Assembly (NCBI RefSeq): GCF_019464495.1
Contig: NZ_CP080492.1
Coordinates: 62,001 to 126,000 of the forward strand
Reading direction: 5' to 3'
DNA: 64,000 nt
Origin: Leucobacter luti
GTDB lineage: Bacteria; Actinomycetota; Actinomycetes; Actinomycetales; Microbacteriaceae
A program made the translations under genes and the position numbers. Shown here in pieces: positions 8,476-18,042 of this stretch. The notes under the pieces are model-generated. The model did not search any database. It was not told the DNA's origin and saw nothing but the letters and a program-made list of their open reading frames with translations. The first letter of the stretch is position 1, and each line of letters begins with the position of its first letter.

Positions 8476-9813
8476 ATGGTCGATGTCATCGGCGGCCCGT
8501 CGCTTCCGCAGGAGCGCAAGCTCGTCACCAGCATCCCCGGCCCGAAGTCGCAGGAACTCCTCGCGCGCAAGAACGCTGCGGTTGCAGCCGGCGTGGGCGT
8601 TGCGCTTCCCGTCTCAATCGTTGCAGCAGGCGGCGGCGTCATGGTTGACGTCGACGGCAACTCGCTGATCGACCTCGGCTCCGGCATCGCGGTCACCGGT
8701 GTCGGCAACTCGGCACCCGCGGTCGTCGAGGCCGTCACGAACCAGGTGCAGCAGTTCACGCACACGTGCTTCACCGTGACCCCGTACGAGGGCTACGTCG
8801 CAGTGGCTGAGAAGCTCAATGCACTCACCCCCGGCGACCACGAGAAGCGCTCGGCGCTGTTCAACTCGGGAGCCGAAGCCGTGGAGAACGCAATCAAGAT
8901 TGCGCGTCACTACACGAAGAAGAACGCTGTCGTTGTGTTCGACCACGCGTACCACGGCCGCACGAACCTCACCATGGGTATGACCGCAAAGAACATCCCG
9001 TACAAGGATGGCTTCGGACCGTTCGCTCCCGAGGTCTACCGCGTGCCCACCTCCTACCCGTTCCGCGATGGGCTCTCCGGCGCTGCTGCTGCCGAGGTTG
9101 CGATCACGCAGATCGAGAAGCAGGTCGGCGCAGGCAACCTCGCCGCGATCATCATCGAGCCGATCCAGGGCGAGGGCGGCTTCATCGCTCCGGCCGAGGG
9201 CTTCCTCCCCGCGATTCAGGCGTGGGCAACTGCGAACAAGGTCGTATTCATCCTCGATGAGGTCCAGACCGGGTTCGCACGCACCGGCGATCTCTTCGCT
9301 GCTGATCACGAGGGCGTTGTCCCCGATCTCGTCACCACCGCCAAGGGCATCGCGGGCGGCCTGCCGCTGTCCGCTGTCACGGGCCGCGCCGACATCATGG
9401 ATTCCGCACACGCTGGTGGCCTCGGTGGCACCTACGCGGGAAGCCCGATCGCGTGTGCAGCTGCGCTCGCAACGATCGACACCTATGAGAAGGAGAACCT
9501 CGCCGAGCGAGCGCGCGAGATTGGCGCAATCGTCGACGAGTTCTTCACCGAACTCCAGAAGAACGACAACCGCATCGGTGAGATCCGCGGCCGTGGGGCC
9601 ATGAAGGCCGTCGAGTTCGTTGAGTCGGGCTCGATGAAGCCGGCAGCAGCACTCACCGGCGCAATCGCCAAGTACGCTGGAGAGCAGGGCGTCATTCTCC
9701 TCACCTGCGGCACCTACGGCAACGTAGTGCGCTTCCTCCCGCCGCTGTCGATCTCCGACGAGCTGCTCCGCGAGGGCCTGCAGGTCGTCGCTGACGCACT
9801 CGCAGCGAACTGA
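8476..9813 (+). CDS. gabT: 4-aminobutyrate aminotransferase
   Basis: A PLP class-III aminotransferase moving the amino group of GABA to 2-oxoglutarate to give succinate semialdehyde and glutamate. It has 445 aa. The start at 8476 is fixed by a strong AAGGAG ribosome site 9 bases upstream. LDEVQTG (Asp about 261) and the PLP lysine in TTAKGIAGGLPLS (about K290) are visible, as is FNSGAEAVENAIKIAR. It is followed 34 bp later by gabD, so the pair converts GABA to succinate for the TCA cycle. Confidence 0.92.
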   Translation: MVDVIGGPSLPQERKLVTSIPGPKSQELLARKNAAVAAGVGVALPVSIVAAGGGVMVDVDGNSLIDLGSGIAVTGVGNSAPAVVEAVTNQVQQFTHTCFTVTPYEGYVAVAEKLNALTPGDHEKRSALFNSGAEAVENAIKIARHYTKKNAVVVFDHAYHGRTNLTMGMTAKNIPYKDGFGPFAPEVYRVPTSYPFRDGLSGAAAAEVAITQIEKQVGAGNLAAIIIEPIQGEGGFIAPAEGFLPAIQAWATANKVVFILDEVQTGFARTGDLFAADHEGVVPDLVTTAKGIAGGLPLSAVTGRADIMDSAHAGGLGGTYAGSPIACAAALATIDTYEKENLAERAREIGAIVDEFFTELQKNDNRIGEIRGRGAMKAVEFVESGSMKPAAALTGAIAKYAGEQGVILLTCGTYGNVVRFLPPLSISDELLREGLQVVADALAAN

Positions 9814-9847
9814 TCACTGAGCTCTGTTCCCGAAAGGACACGAACAC

Positions 9848-11314
9848 ATGGCACTGAAGCCCAACGAGCAGGATCTGCTCAACCGCGTTGAGGCCGGTCT
9901 CGGCATTGGCGGCACCTGGGAACCCGCAACGTCAGGCGCAACGCTCGACGTGCACGACCCCGCCACCGGTGAGGTCATCAAGTCGATCGCTGACGCGACC
10001 GTCGAGGACGCAGTGCGCGCGCTCGATGCCGCAGTGGCCGCGCAGGAGTCCTGGGGCAACACCCCGTCGCGTGAGCGCTCGAACATCCTGCGCCGCGCAT
10101 ACGACCTCCTGATGGAGCGCAAGGAAGAGTTCGCGCTCCTCATGAGCATGGAGATGGGCAAGCCCATCGCCGAGGCTCGCGGCGAAGTGAACTACGGCGG
10201 CGAATTCCTGCGCTGGTTCTCGGAAGAGGCCGTCCGCGTGAAGGGTGACTACCGTCAGAACCCCGAGGGCACTGGCAACATGCTTGTCTCGCACCTGCCG
10301 GTCGGGCCCTGCTACTTCATCACGCCGTGGAACTTCCCGCTTGCCATGGCAACTCGCAAGATCGCTCCGGCCTTGGCCGCCGGGTGCACCGTGGTCATCA
10401 AGCCCGCGGCGCTGACCCCGCTCACGACGATTTTCTTCGCGCAGTTGCTCGAAGAAGCCGGTCTTCCTGCCGGCGTCGTCAACGTGGTTGCGACCTCGAA
10501 GTCGAGCGCACAGTCGAGCGCGCTGCTCTCTGATCCGCGCCTGCGGAAGCTCTCCTTCACCGGCTCGACCCCGGTGGGTGTCAAGCTGCTTGAAGCAGCC
10601 GCACAGAACGTGCTCCGCACCTCGATGGAGCTCGGCGGCAACGCCCCGTTCATCGTGTTTGAGGACGCCGATCTGGACCGCGCCGTTGAGGGTGCGATGC
10701 TTGCCAAGTTCCGCAATATCGGCCAGGCGTGCACCGCAGCCAACCGTGTGATCGTGCACGAGTCGGTGGCAGACGAGTTCGTTCGCCGCGTGAGCGAGAA
10801 GGTTGCAGCCTTCACGATCGGCCGTGGCGCTGAAGAGGGCAACGACATCGGTGCGCTCGTCGACGACAAGGCTGTGGCCAACACGGCACGCCTCGTGCAG
10901 GACGCTGTCGACACCGGTGCAACCGTGGTCACCGGCGGCGAAGCGATCGACGGGCCGGGCAGCTTCTTCCAGCCCACCGTGGTCGACCACCTCACCCCGC
11001 AGTCAGCGATCATGCGCGAGGAGATCTTCGGACCTCTGCTCGGCGTCATCCGCTTCTCCACAGAGGATGAGGCAGTCGAGATCGCGAACAATACCGAGTA
11101 CGGCCTCATCAGCTACGTCTTCACGGAGAACATCCACCGTGGACACCGGATGATCGAGAAGCTCGAGAGCGGCATGATGGGCCTCAACACGGGCCTCGTT
11201 TCGAACGCCGCGGCTCCGTTCGGTGGCCTGAAGCAGTCCGGCCTCGGACGCGAGGGCGGCTTCGAGGGCATCCACGAGTTCCTCTCGTCGAAGTACACGC
11301 TGCTGCCGCGCTAG
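9848..11314 (+). CDS. gabD: Succinate-semialdehyde dehydrogenase (NAD(P)+)
   Basis: An aldehyde dehydrogenase superfamily enzyme oxidising succinate semialdehyde to succinate. It has 488 aa. The catalytic Cys lies in NIGQACTAANR (C295) and the general base Glu in MELGGNAP (about E261). The cofactor region TPWNFPLAMATRKIAPALA and FTGSTPVGVKLL are also present. It is second in the gabT-gabD operon and ends at a very strong hairpin. Substrate assignment relies on the gabT partner as well as on family resemblance. Confidence 0.9.
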   Translation: MALKPNEQDLLNRVEAGLGIGGTWEPATSGATLDVHDPATGEVIKSIADATVEDAVRALDAAVAAQESWGNTPSRERSNILRRAYDLLMERKEEFALLMSMEMGKPIAEARGEVNYGGEFLRWFSEEAVRVKGDYRQNPEGTGNMLVSHLPVGPCYFITPWNFPLAMATRKIAPALAAGCTVVIKPAALTPLTTIFFAQLLEEAGLPAGVVNVVATSKSSAQSSALLSDPRLRKLSFTGSTPVGVKLLEAAAQNVLRTSMELGGNAPFIVFEDADLDRAVEGAMLAKFRNIGQACTAANRVIVHESVADEFVRRVSEKVAAFTIGRGAEEGNDIGALVDDKAVANTARLVQDAVDTGATVVTGGEAIDGPGSFFQPTVVDHLTPQSAIMREEIFGPLLGVIRFSTEDEAVEIANNTEYGLISYVFTENIHRGHRMIEKLESGMMGLNTGLVSNAAAPFGGLKQSGLGREGGFEGIHEFLSSKYTLLPR

Positions 11315-11346
11315 TCGCAGTGCCTGCCGCGCGCGTCGCGGTGTGC

Positions 11347-11382
11347 CGTGGGCCCCGGGATCAGGAGATCCCGGGGCCCACG
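11347..11382. terminator. Strong hairpin terminator after gabD
   Basis: Perfect 16-bp arms (CGTGGGCCCCGGGATC at 11347-11362, complement at 11367-11382) with loop AGGA. There is no U-tract, as is usual in this genome. Confidence 0.85.
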
Positions 11383-11555
11383 TGCGTGTGGGCGTGATGA
11401 TGTGCGGCGTTCTCCTCGCCCGAGTTCGTTGCGCACTTCATCAAGCCGGCGCTGTAGCCGGCGCTGTAGCTCGGCGCCCCGCGCACACCGTATGGGTCGG
11501 TGAGCGTGGACACGTCGCTCGCGGCAATATGTTGAATCTTGCCGTTGACTGACAT
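11361..11555 (-). CDS. Possible small protein (64 aa), doubtful
   Basis: The reading frame begins with ATG at 11555 and ends inside the gabD terminator. The sequence (MSVNGKIQHIAASDV... ending with an HHHAHTH cluster) looks more protein-like than neighbouring shadow frames. It contains a small repeat SAGYSAG encoded by a 13-bp tandem repeat. No ribosome site is evident. It lies directly downstream of rsmD on the same strand. I do not recognise it; it may not be a gene. Confidence 0.25.
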   Translation of the reverse strand: MSVNGKIQHIAASDVSTLTDPYGVRGAPSYSAGYSAGLMKCATNSGEENAAHHHAHTHVGPGIS

Positions 11556-11577
11556 GAGGTGCTGCCGCAGCCAATTG

Positions 11578-12216
11578 CTAGAGGAGATCGAGTGAGTGGT
11601 CAGCCTCTGCCTCGGTGCTCGGCTCCGCCCACCAGAGTGCGGTTTCACCGTAGCGCTTCTCCCGCAGCGGGCTGAGACCCTCGGGCCAGCCGGGTTCCGG
11701 AGTGCGCGTGCTGCGCTCAACAAGCACACAAGCGCCAGGAGCCAAGAGTGGCACCAGAGCACTCAGGTTCGCCGTCAGTTCGGCCTCACTCAGGTCATAG
11801 GGCGGATCCAGCAGGACAACGTCCCAGATCGAAGACGCGGGGAGCGCCGAGTCCGGGTCTGAGGTGTGTCCGGCGCTATCGAGGAAGCCCTGCACCGATT
11901 GCCGCACGACGGTGATGCGGGGTGCGTGACCGTCACGGAACGCGGTGAGTACGGTGCTCCGATTACGCGTTGCCACCTGTGCGGCTTGCGGGTTTTTCTC
12001 CACGAGGGTGACTTCGCGCGCGCCGCGGCTGGCCGCCTCCAGCCCGAGTGCTCCCGATCCCGCATAGAGGTCGAGTACGCGCGTGTCATCAATGAGATCC
12101 CATGCTTCGAGCCTCGAGAAGATTGCCTCCCGCACTCGGTCGCTGGTGGGGCGGGTCCCCGCCTGAGGCACTTCGAGGCGCAATGATCCGGCGGCTCCCG
12201 CGATTACTCTGGTCAC
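11578..12216 (-). CDS. rsmD: 16S rRNA (guanine(966)-N2)-methyltransferase
   Basis: RsmD methylates G966 of 16S rRNA using SAM. It has 212 aa. SAM-binding motif LDLYAGSGALGLEAASRGA and catalytic motif LDPPY (about residues 133-137) are visible, as is the N-terminal family signature RVIAGAAGSLRL...TRPTSDRVREAIF. The gene is on the minus strand, divergent from recG. In related genomes rsmD normally follows recG on the same strand, so this locus has been rearranged. Confidence 0.92.
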   Translation of the reverse strand: MTRVIAGAAGSLRLEVPQAGTRPTSDRVREAIFSRLEAWDLIDDTRVLDLYAGSGALGLEAASRGAREVTLVEKNPQAAQVATRNRSTVLTAFRDGHAPRITVVRQSVQGFLDSAGHTSDPDSALPASSIWDVVLLDPPYDLSEAELTANLSALVPLLAPGACVLVERSTRTPEPGWPEGLSPLREKRYGETALWWAEPSTEAEADHSLDLL

Positions 12217-12281
12217 CCATTGAGCGTACCGCGCTGCGGCCGGCTCCGTATCTTGACGGTGGTCGCCGCTACGCTTGAGGC

Positions 12282-14468
12282 ATGCCCCAGGTCGCCCTCG
12301 ATACCCCGCTCGCTCCCGTCGTGGGCCCGCCTACGGCAAAAGCCATGGAGAAGAGTTTTGGTGTGCTCACTGTGGGCGATGCGCTGTGGCACTTGCCGCG
12401 GCGGTACTCCCGGCGAGGTGAACTCACGCCGTTGCGAGATCTGCCGCTGGGCGAACACGTCACAGTGGTCGCTCAAGTGCTCAGCACGGTTTCTCGAGAA
12501 ATGGCGAAGCGTCGAGGCAGCATCCTTGAAGCCAAGATCACGGATGGCAACGGGATCCTCACCCTCACGTACTTCAATCAGAAATTCAGGGCTCACGATC
12601 TTCTGCCGGGGCGGCGCGGGATCTTCAGCGGGAAGGTCACTGCGTATCAGGGCCAGCTCCAGCTGCAGCATCCGAACTACGAGCTGTTCGAGAATCGGGA
12701 CGAAGCGCCCGGAGCGAGCCAGCTTGACGAAGCCGCAGCGAAAGCCTGGGCGGAAACTCCGGTGCCGATCTATCCAGCTTCCGCGAAAGTGGCGAGCTGG
12801 ACCGTGCAAAAGACCCTCGGTGTCGTGCTCGATTCCTTGTCGACGGTTCCCGATCCGCTGCCGCAACATATTCTGCGGCAGGAGGGAATCATCTCACTGC
12901 ACCGCGCCTTTGAGCAGGTCCACCGACCGCAGCGTGAATCGGACGCCCACGCAGCACGCGACAGCCTCCGCTTCCGTGAGGCTTTCGAGTTGCAGCTCGC
13001 GCTGCTCGACCGCCGCAGACGCTCTGCCCAGGAGGTCAGCACTGCGTGGCCCAGTGAGAGTGAACCGCTGCGAAGATTCGACGCTGCACTCCCGTTTGAG
13101 CTCACGGGGGACCAGCGCCTGGCAGGCGCGCAAATTGCGGCGGACCTCGCCGCTCCGCACCCCATGCATCGTCTCCTCCAAGGCGAGGTCGGCTCCGGCA
13201 AGACTCTCGTCGCCTTGCGAGCCATGCTCCAGGTCGCAGGGGGTGGCGGGCAGAGCGCACTCCTCGCTCCCACCGAAGTGCTCGCGGCACAGCACTTTCG
13301 CTCGATCACAGAGGCGCTCGGCCCGGAACTCGCGGCTGAGCTCCACCCCGTCTTGCTCACCGGTCGGATGCCGGCGGCGGAGCGCAAGAAGGCGCTCCTC
13401 GCTCTCGCAGCTGGCGCCTCCCGGATTGCCGTTGGCACCCATGCGCTGCTGGGGGAGTCAGTGATGTTCGCGGACCTCGGCCTCATCGTGGTGGACGAAC
13501 AGCACCGTTTTGGTGTCGAGCAGCGTGAGACCCTGCGGCGCAAGGGGTCTCAGCCGCATGTGCTGGCCATGACGGCGACTCCAATACCACGCACAGTTGC
13601 ACTCACGGCGTTCGGGGATCTCGAAGTCACGACGATCCGTGAACTTCCTCCCGGGCGTCTCGGCATCGAAACATTTGCGGTGCCTGAGATTGAGATGCCC
13701 GGCCGAGCCGCGCGGGTCTGGGCTCGCGCGGCTGAGGACCTCGCAGCTGGACGCCAGGTCTATGTGGTGTGTCCGGCGATCGCACCAGGAGAGGTTGATC
13801 CCGGGCTTGACCCGCTGGCTGACGCGCCAGACGCGCAGGCCACTGATCAGCGCCCGCTCTCCAGCGTCGAGGAGACGGTGACCGAGCTGCGGGCCAGAGC
13901 CGATTTCGCGCAATTCCCGATTGCGGGTCTGCACGGCGGCATGCCTGGCCCAGAGAAAGACAGCGTCATGCGGGGCTTCGCCGATGGTGAGATCCGGCTC
14001 CTCGTCGCCACGACCGTGATCGAGGTCGGAGTCAATGTGCCGAACGCGACGATCATGATCGTGCGCGACGCGGATCGTTTCGGTATTTCACAGTTGCACC
14101 AGCTTCGCGGTCGTGTCGGCCGCGGTTCCCACGCCGGTCTGTGCCTCTTGATGACGCGCGCAGAACAGGGCTCAACCGCTCGCGCGCGCATCGACGCCGT
14201 GGCGGAGACGGCTGACGGTTTCGCGCTCGCCGAGGTCGACCTGCAGCTCCGCCGCGAGGGCGACATTCTCGGTACGGAGCAGTCCGGGGGCCGCTCGACT
14301 TTGCGGCTGCTCCGCGTGGCGGAGCACGGTGAACTCATAGTGCACTCGCGCGAGGTCGCCGCGACGCTGCTCGAGCAAGATCCCGAGCTCACATCTGCGC
14401 CGGAACTGGCGGCAATGCTCGAGCGGCAACGGACCGCTGGCGCGCTCGACAACCTCGCGAAGTCGTAG
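12282..14468 (+). CDS. recG: ATP-dependent DNA helicase RecG
   Basis: RecG remodels stalled replication forks and branch-migrates Holliday junctions. It has 728 aa. The OB-fold wedge domain is near residues 40-150. The SF2 motor has Walker A GEVGSGKT (301-308), the RecG-specific DEQH box (405-408), TATPIPRT and motif VI QLRGRVGRG. Actinobacterial inserts (for example the Asp/Pro-rich LDPLADAPDAQATDQ) account for the slightly greater length. It is followed by a hairpin. Confidence 0.95.
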   Translation: MPQVALDTPLAPVVGPPTAKAMEKSFGVLTVGDALWHLPRRYSRRGELTPLRDLPLGEHVTVVAQVLSTVSREMAKRRGSILEAKITDGNGILTLTYFNQKFRAHDLLPGRRGIFSGKVTAYQGQLQLQHPNYELFENRDEAPGASQLDEAAAKAWAETPVPIYPASAKVASWTVQKTLGVVLDSLSTVPDPLPQHILRQEGIISLHRAFEQVHRPQRESDAHAARDSLRFREAFELQLALLDRRRRSAQEVSTAWPSESEPLRRFDAALPFELTGDQRLAGAQIAADLAAPHPMHRLLQGEVGSGKTLVALRAMLQVAGGGGQSALLAPTEVLAAQHFRSITEALGPELAAELHPVLLTGRMPAAERKKALLALAAGASRIAVGTHALLGESVMFADLGLIVVDEQHRFGVEQRETLRRKGSQPHVLAMTATPIPRTVALTAFGDLEVTTIRELPPGRLGIETFAVPEIEMPGRAARVWARAAEDLAAGRQVYVVCPAIAPGEVDPGLDPLADAPDAQATDQRPLSSVEETVTELRARADFAQFPIAGLHGGMPGPEKDSVMRGFADGEIRLLVATTVIEVGVNVPNATIMIVRDADRFGISQLHQLRGRVGRGSHAGLCLLMTRAEQGSTARARIDAVAETADGFALAEVDLQLRREGDILGTEQSGGRSTLRLLRVAEHGELIVHSREVAATLLEQDPELTSAPELAAMLERQRTAGALDNLAKS

Positions 14469-14476
14469 CTGAATTG

Positions 14477-14502
14477 CCGTGGCCAGCACGCGGCTGGCAC
14501 GG
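14477..14502. terminator. Hairpin after recG
   Basis: A stem of about 10 bp (CCGTGGCCAGC against GCTGGCACGG, one bulge) starts 9 bases after the recG stop. Confidence 0.5.
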
Positions 14503-14639
14503 ACAGTCAGTGGTGAGCCGCGCAAGATCATACCCAGGTACCACCGCCTCAGGCACTGCCGACTGATGTGCGGAACTGTCCCCGTCAATACCTTGGATGT
14601 ACTGCCGAATTTCGGCGCACACGATTCAAGGAGAGCACC

Positions 14640-15551
14640 ATGATCGAGGCACGAGGCCTGAGTAAGCGGTACGGTACGAAGCTCGCCGTCGACGACGTGA
14701 GCTTCACGATCAAACCGGGGCAGGTGACGGGGTTCCTCGGCCCGAATGGGGCTGGGAAGTCCACGAGTATGCGGCTCATGCTGGGACTCGACCGGCCGAC
14801 CTCGGGCACCGTGACGGTCAACGGAAGTCAATACTCGCAGCTGGCAGCACCCATGCACGAGGTGGGGGCTCTTCTCGACGCGAAGGGAGTGCACCCGGGC
14901 CGCAGCGCTCGAAGCCACTTGCGTGCACTCGCGGCCACGCACCGGATTCCGGAGCGCCGCGTCCAAGAAGTGCTGGATCAGACAGGCCTCGGGGCCGTCG
15001 CGAATAAGCGTGTCGGCGGCTTCTCGCTCGGGATGGGCCAGCGGCTCGGGATCGCTGCCGCGCTGCTGGGAGATCCGCGTGTGCTGATCCTCGACGAGCC
15101 GGTCAACGGCCTCGACCCGGATGGCGTGCTCTGGGTGCGCCAGTTGGTGCGCCACCTCGCGAGTGAGGGCCGAACCGTGCTCTTGTCCAGCCACCTCATG
15201 AGCGAGATGGCGCAAACTGCCGATCACGTCATTGTGCTCGGACGTGGCAAAGTCGTTGCAGACGCCCCGATCGCCGAGTTCATCTCGGCTGGGCGTGAGG
15301 TGCGCGTCACAGTACGGAGCCCGGAGGCAGCTCGCCTTGCCTCACTCCTGATGTCAGGGCCGGATGCCTCAGCGGCGCTCGAGCCCGCGGGCGACGAGGC
15401 CTTCACGGTCACCGGGCTGACCGCGGCAGAAATCGGCGGAGTCGCGGCGGCGAACGGGATCGTGCTGCACGAGCTCAGCCCACTCGCGGCAAGTCTTGAA
15501 GACGCCTACCTCGAACTCACACGGACTGAGTTGGAGTACGCCGCGGCCTAG
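14640..15551 (+). CDS. ABC transporter ATP-binding protein (drug/lantibiotic exporter type)
   Basis: A 303-aa nucleotide-binding subunit. Start 14640 follows an AAGGAG ribosome site at 14628-14633. Walker A GPNGAGKST is at 34-42, a signature loop reads FSLGMGQRL, and Walker B is ILDEPVNGLDPDG with Asp at about 152. The H-loop is SSHLMSEM. About 70 C-terminal residues form the accessory domain seen in DrrA/BcrA-type exporters. It pairs with the permease 75 bp downstream and precedes a two-component system, which points to an inducible efflux or envelope-protection module. Confidence 0.88.
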   Translation: MIEARGLSKRYGTKLAVDDVSFTIKPGQVTGFLGPNGAGKSTSMRLMLGLDRPTSGTVTVNGSQYSQLAAPMHEVGALLDAKGVHPGRSARSHLRALAATHRIPERRVQEVLDQTGLGAVANKRVGGFSLGMGQRLGIAAALLGDPRVLILDEPVNGLDPDGVLWVRQLVRHLASEGRTVLLSSHLMSEMAQTADHVIVLGRGKVVADAPIAEFISAGREVRVTVRSPEAARLASLLMSGPDASAALEPAGDEAFTVTGLTAAEIGGVAAANGIVLHELSPLAASLEDAYLELTRTELEYAAA

Positions 15552-15626
15552 CGTCGCCCCCAAGCATCCCCGCGCCCAGGACGGTGTTCCAGGCGCCCCA
15601 GCACACCCTTTGAAGGGACTACGATC

Positions 15627-16520
15627 ATGACCTCCACTATTCTCATCGACGCAAGCTCAGCCCCCGAATCCGGGCCCCCGCGGTCCGTCAGGCAGACCCC
15701 AGCACCGAGCTCTGGTCACACCTTCGGGGGTGTATTCCGCAGTGAACGAATCAAATTCACGTCACTGCGCAGCATTCGCCTCACGCTGCTCATCACCGTC
15801 GTCTGCGGGCTCGCCATGAGCACGCTGATCGCGGCACTCTGGAGCGGTGAGATGAACGCTGGCGGCATGGGTGACATGTTCGGTCCTGGCGATGCCGGTC
15901 TCCAGGGCTACCTGCTCTTCGCGGCAACCATGTCCGCCCCCTTCCTGGCGCTGGTGTTCGGTGTGCTGGGCGTGTTTGCGATCTCGAGCGAGTACTCGAG
16001 CGGCATGATCCTCTCCACGCTGACTGCGGTGCCCAAGCGCGGCCCGGTCTACCTCGCGAAAGCCGTGTTGCTGGCCGTCGTCTCCGGCCTCACCGCAGCT
16101 GCTCTTGTCCTGGGCGGTCTGGGCATTGCAGTGCTCTTCTACCCGCCGTCCGCGGCAGCGCTTGGCGCCGGCGTGGTGATTTCTGGCGCACTCGGAACGA
16201 TCGCATATCTCGTGCTGATCTCCCTGTTTGCGTTCGGGATCGCCGCACTGCTGCGCTCGACTGCTGGGGGTGTGGCGGTCGTAGCGGGCGTCACCTTCGT
16301 GCTTCCGATCGTGTTCCAGGTGCTCAGCATCACGAACTGGGACTGGGTCGGGGTCGCGATGAGCTACCTCCCAACGCCGCTCGGGAGCACTTTGGCGAGT
16401 GGGCTCACCGAGGTCGCTGCGGGTCCGAGCTACTGGGGAGCGTTGATCGCGATGTTGGTGTGGGCCGCGGTCACGGTGGTGCCCGCCGCGATTCTGTTCC
16501 AACGCCGCGACGCGCGATAG
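15627..16520 (+). CDS. ABC transporter permease (ABC-2 type)
   Basis: A 297-aa membrane subunit. A hydrophilic N-terminal segment of about 45 residues contains FRSERIKFTSLRSIRLTL, the amphipathic entry helix typical of ABC-2/BcrB-like permeases. Six hydrophobic segments follow (about residues 52-70, 93-120, 138-165, 173-200, 208-230 and 268-290). It is the partner of the upstream ATPase, and a hairpin follows. The substrate cannot be told from sequence. Confidence 0.83.
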   Translation: MTSTILIDASSAPESGPPRSVRQTPAPSSGHTFGGVFRSERIKFTSLRSIRLTLLITVVCGLAMSTLIAALWSGEMNAGGMGDMFGPGDAGLQGYLLFAATMSAPFLALVFGVLGVFAISSEYSSGMILSTLTAVPKRGPVYLAKAVLLAVVSGLTAAALVLGGLGIAVLFYPPSAAALGAGVVISGALGTIAYLVLISLFAFGIAALLRSTAGGVAVVAGVTFVLPIVFQVLSITNWDWVGVAMSYLPTPLGSTLASGLTEVAAGPSYWGALIAMLVWAAVTVVPAAILFQRRDAR

Positions 16521-16532
16521 CTCGAACGCGTG

Positions 16533-16563
16533 AGGTCCGGGGCAGCGTGGCCGCCCCGGACCT
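16533..16563. terminator. Hairpin after the ABC permease
   Basis: Perfect 11-bp stem AGGTCCGGGGC (16533-16543) and its complement (16553-16563), with a 9-base loop. Confidence 0.75.
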
Positions 16564-16641
16564 GTGCTGCGCGTGCAGGCAGCTGTGTGCGTGCGCAGCG
16601 ATCCGCGCCGACAATCCCGCCTGAGTAGTTAGGGTGAGAGG

Positions 16642-18042
16642 GTGATCACCGAAGCTGAAGTGCGCCTGCCGCGACCGCCAGGCGTGATCCGCCGCGCGCT
16701 CGCCGCGCACCCCATCGTGGTCGATGTATTCATCGTCGTGTGGTTCGGGATCGGAAGCATCTTCGGAGTGCTGCTCGACCTGCTGGGCGCGGCGCACTGG
16801 GAAAGCGGGCAGCCGGAAACCTGGTTTGGGATTCCCCCTCACCTCGCCTGGCCCCTGTGGCCGCTCACGGTGCTGCGAGTCGGGGCAATCGGTCTCGCGC
16901 TCTTCTTCCGCAGGCGCTACCCGCTCGGCGGGCTCATCGTGGTGGTGCTCGCAATGTTCGGCGAGCAGGGCACACAGGGCTTCGCCAACGGCGTGGCACT
17001 GCTGTTCATGATCTACGCGGTTCCCGTGTACCGGAGCGTGCCGGCTGGGTGGATCGGGTACGGGGTCGCACTCGTCGGGACCGTGCTGCAATTTGGTATC
17101 GACGTGCAGCGTGCGCGAGACAGCAGCCCTGGCCAAGCTGGGCCGGGCGGCGTCGTGATGGGCGATAGCGGCATGGTGAGTTCGCCAACCGAATTCATCG
17201 GACTCAGCCTGCTGAGTGCACTCTGGATGCTTGCGATACTCATGCTTGGAATCAACCTGGGAAACCGGCGACGCTATCTCGAGGCGATTATCGACCGGGC
17301 GCACCAGCTTGCGCGCGAGCGGCACCAGCTCGCGCAGCTCGCGGTAGCCGAGGAGCGATCCCGGATTGCGCGCGAAATGCACGATATCGTCGCGCACTCG
17401 GTGTCGGTGATGATCGCGCTCTCTGAGGGGGCCGCACGCGCCGCTGAAACGGCGCCCGCTGCCGCGGCGGACGCCATGCAGCGCAGCGCCGAAACTGGGC
17501 GGACTGCACTCGGCGAGATGCGCCGGATGCTCGGTGTGCTGCACACGACGGAAGAGGAACCGGATCTCGTGCCTCAGCCGGGCGTGCAAGAGCTGCCAGA
17601 ACTCGTCCAGACGTTCACGAATGCGGGACTTCGAGTGGGGCTGCAGATCACTGGCGAAGCGTCGGGTGACCGTGGCCAAGAACTGGCCGTCTATCGAGTG
17701 GTGCAGGAAGCCCTGACGAATGTGTTGCGCTACGCGGGCACCGGGGCGCGGGCCGAAGTGCTGGTGAACAGCTTGCCCGATCGCACCAGCGTCGAAGTGC
17801 GTGACTTCGGTCGCGCACCCGGAACGACACGGCCGCTCGCCGGGATGGGATCCGGCCGCGGCCTTGCCGGTCTCAGCGAACGTGCGCGCGTCTTCGGCGG
17901 ACACATCGAATCAGGTCCCGTGCCTGACCATTCAGGAGGCGGCTGGCGGCTCTGGGCCGTGTTGCCCGTCAGTGCAGCGGCACGCACGGGTGCGCCGACG
18001 GCCCGGGACACCTCAGACACCGCAGAAGAAGGAATGAAATGA
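16642..18042 (+). CDS. Sensor histidine kinase (HisKA_3, LiaS/NarX-like)
   Basis: A 466-aa membrane kinase with a GTG start. The N-terminal half has about five hydrophobic segments and little extracellular material, as in intramembrane-sensing kinases. The HisKA_3 phosphorylation helix reads SRIAREMHDIVAHSVSVM with His about 247. The C-terminal HATPase_c domain is seen from VYRVVQEALTNVLRYAG to GRGLAGLSERARVFGG. Its end overlaps the response regulator start (ATGA). With the ABC exporter upstream this resembles envelope-stress or antibiotic-sensing modules. Confidence 0.9.
   Translation: MITEAEVRLPRPPGVIRRALAAHPIVVDVFIVVWFGIGSIFGVLLDLLGAAHWESGQPETWFGIPPHLAWPLWPLTVLRVGAIGLALFFRRRYPLGGLIVVVLAMFGEQGTQGFANGVALLFMIYAVPVYRSVPAGWIGYGVALVGTVLQFGIDVQRARDSSPGQAGPGGVVMGDSGMVSSPTEFIGLSLLSALWMLAILMLGINLGNRRRYLEAIIDRAHQLARERHQLAQLAVAEERSRIAREMHDIVAHSVSVMIALSEGAARAAETAPAAAADAMQRSAETGRTALGEMRRMLGVLHTTEEEPDLVPQPGVQELPELVQTFTNAGLRVGLQITGEASGDRGQELAVYRVVQEALTNVLRYAGTGARAEVLVNSLPDRTSVEVRDFGRAPGTTRPLAGMGSGRGLAGLSERARVFGGHIESGPVPDHSGGGWRLWAVLPVSAAARTGAPTARDTSDTAEEGMK

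Noticed and set aside
9932..10990. 352-aa minus-strand frame
   Set aside because: Reverse shadow of gabD; no recognisable motif.
12220..13464. 414-aa open frame inside recG
   Set aside because: Arg/Ser-rich out-of-frame shadow of recG; no domain is seen.
14568..14639. Longer start of the ABC ATPase
   Set aside because: The AAGGAG ribosome site and the MIEARGLSKRYG opening fix the start at 14640.
16471..17904. 477-aa open frame on the minus strand
   Set aside because: His/Arg-rich shadow of the histidine kinase gene on the other strand.
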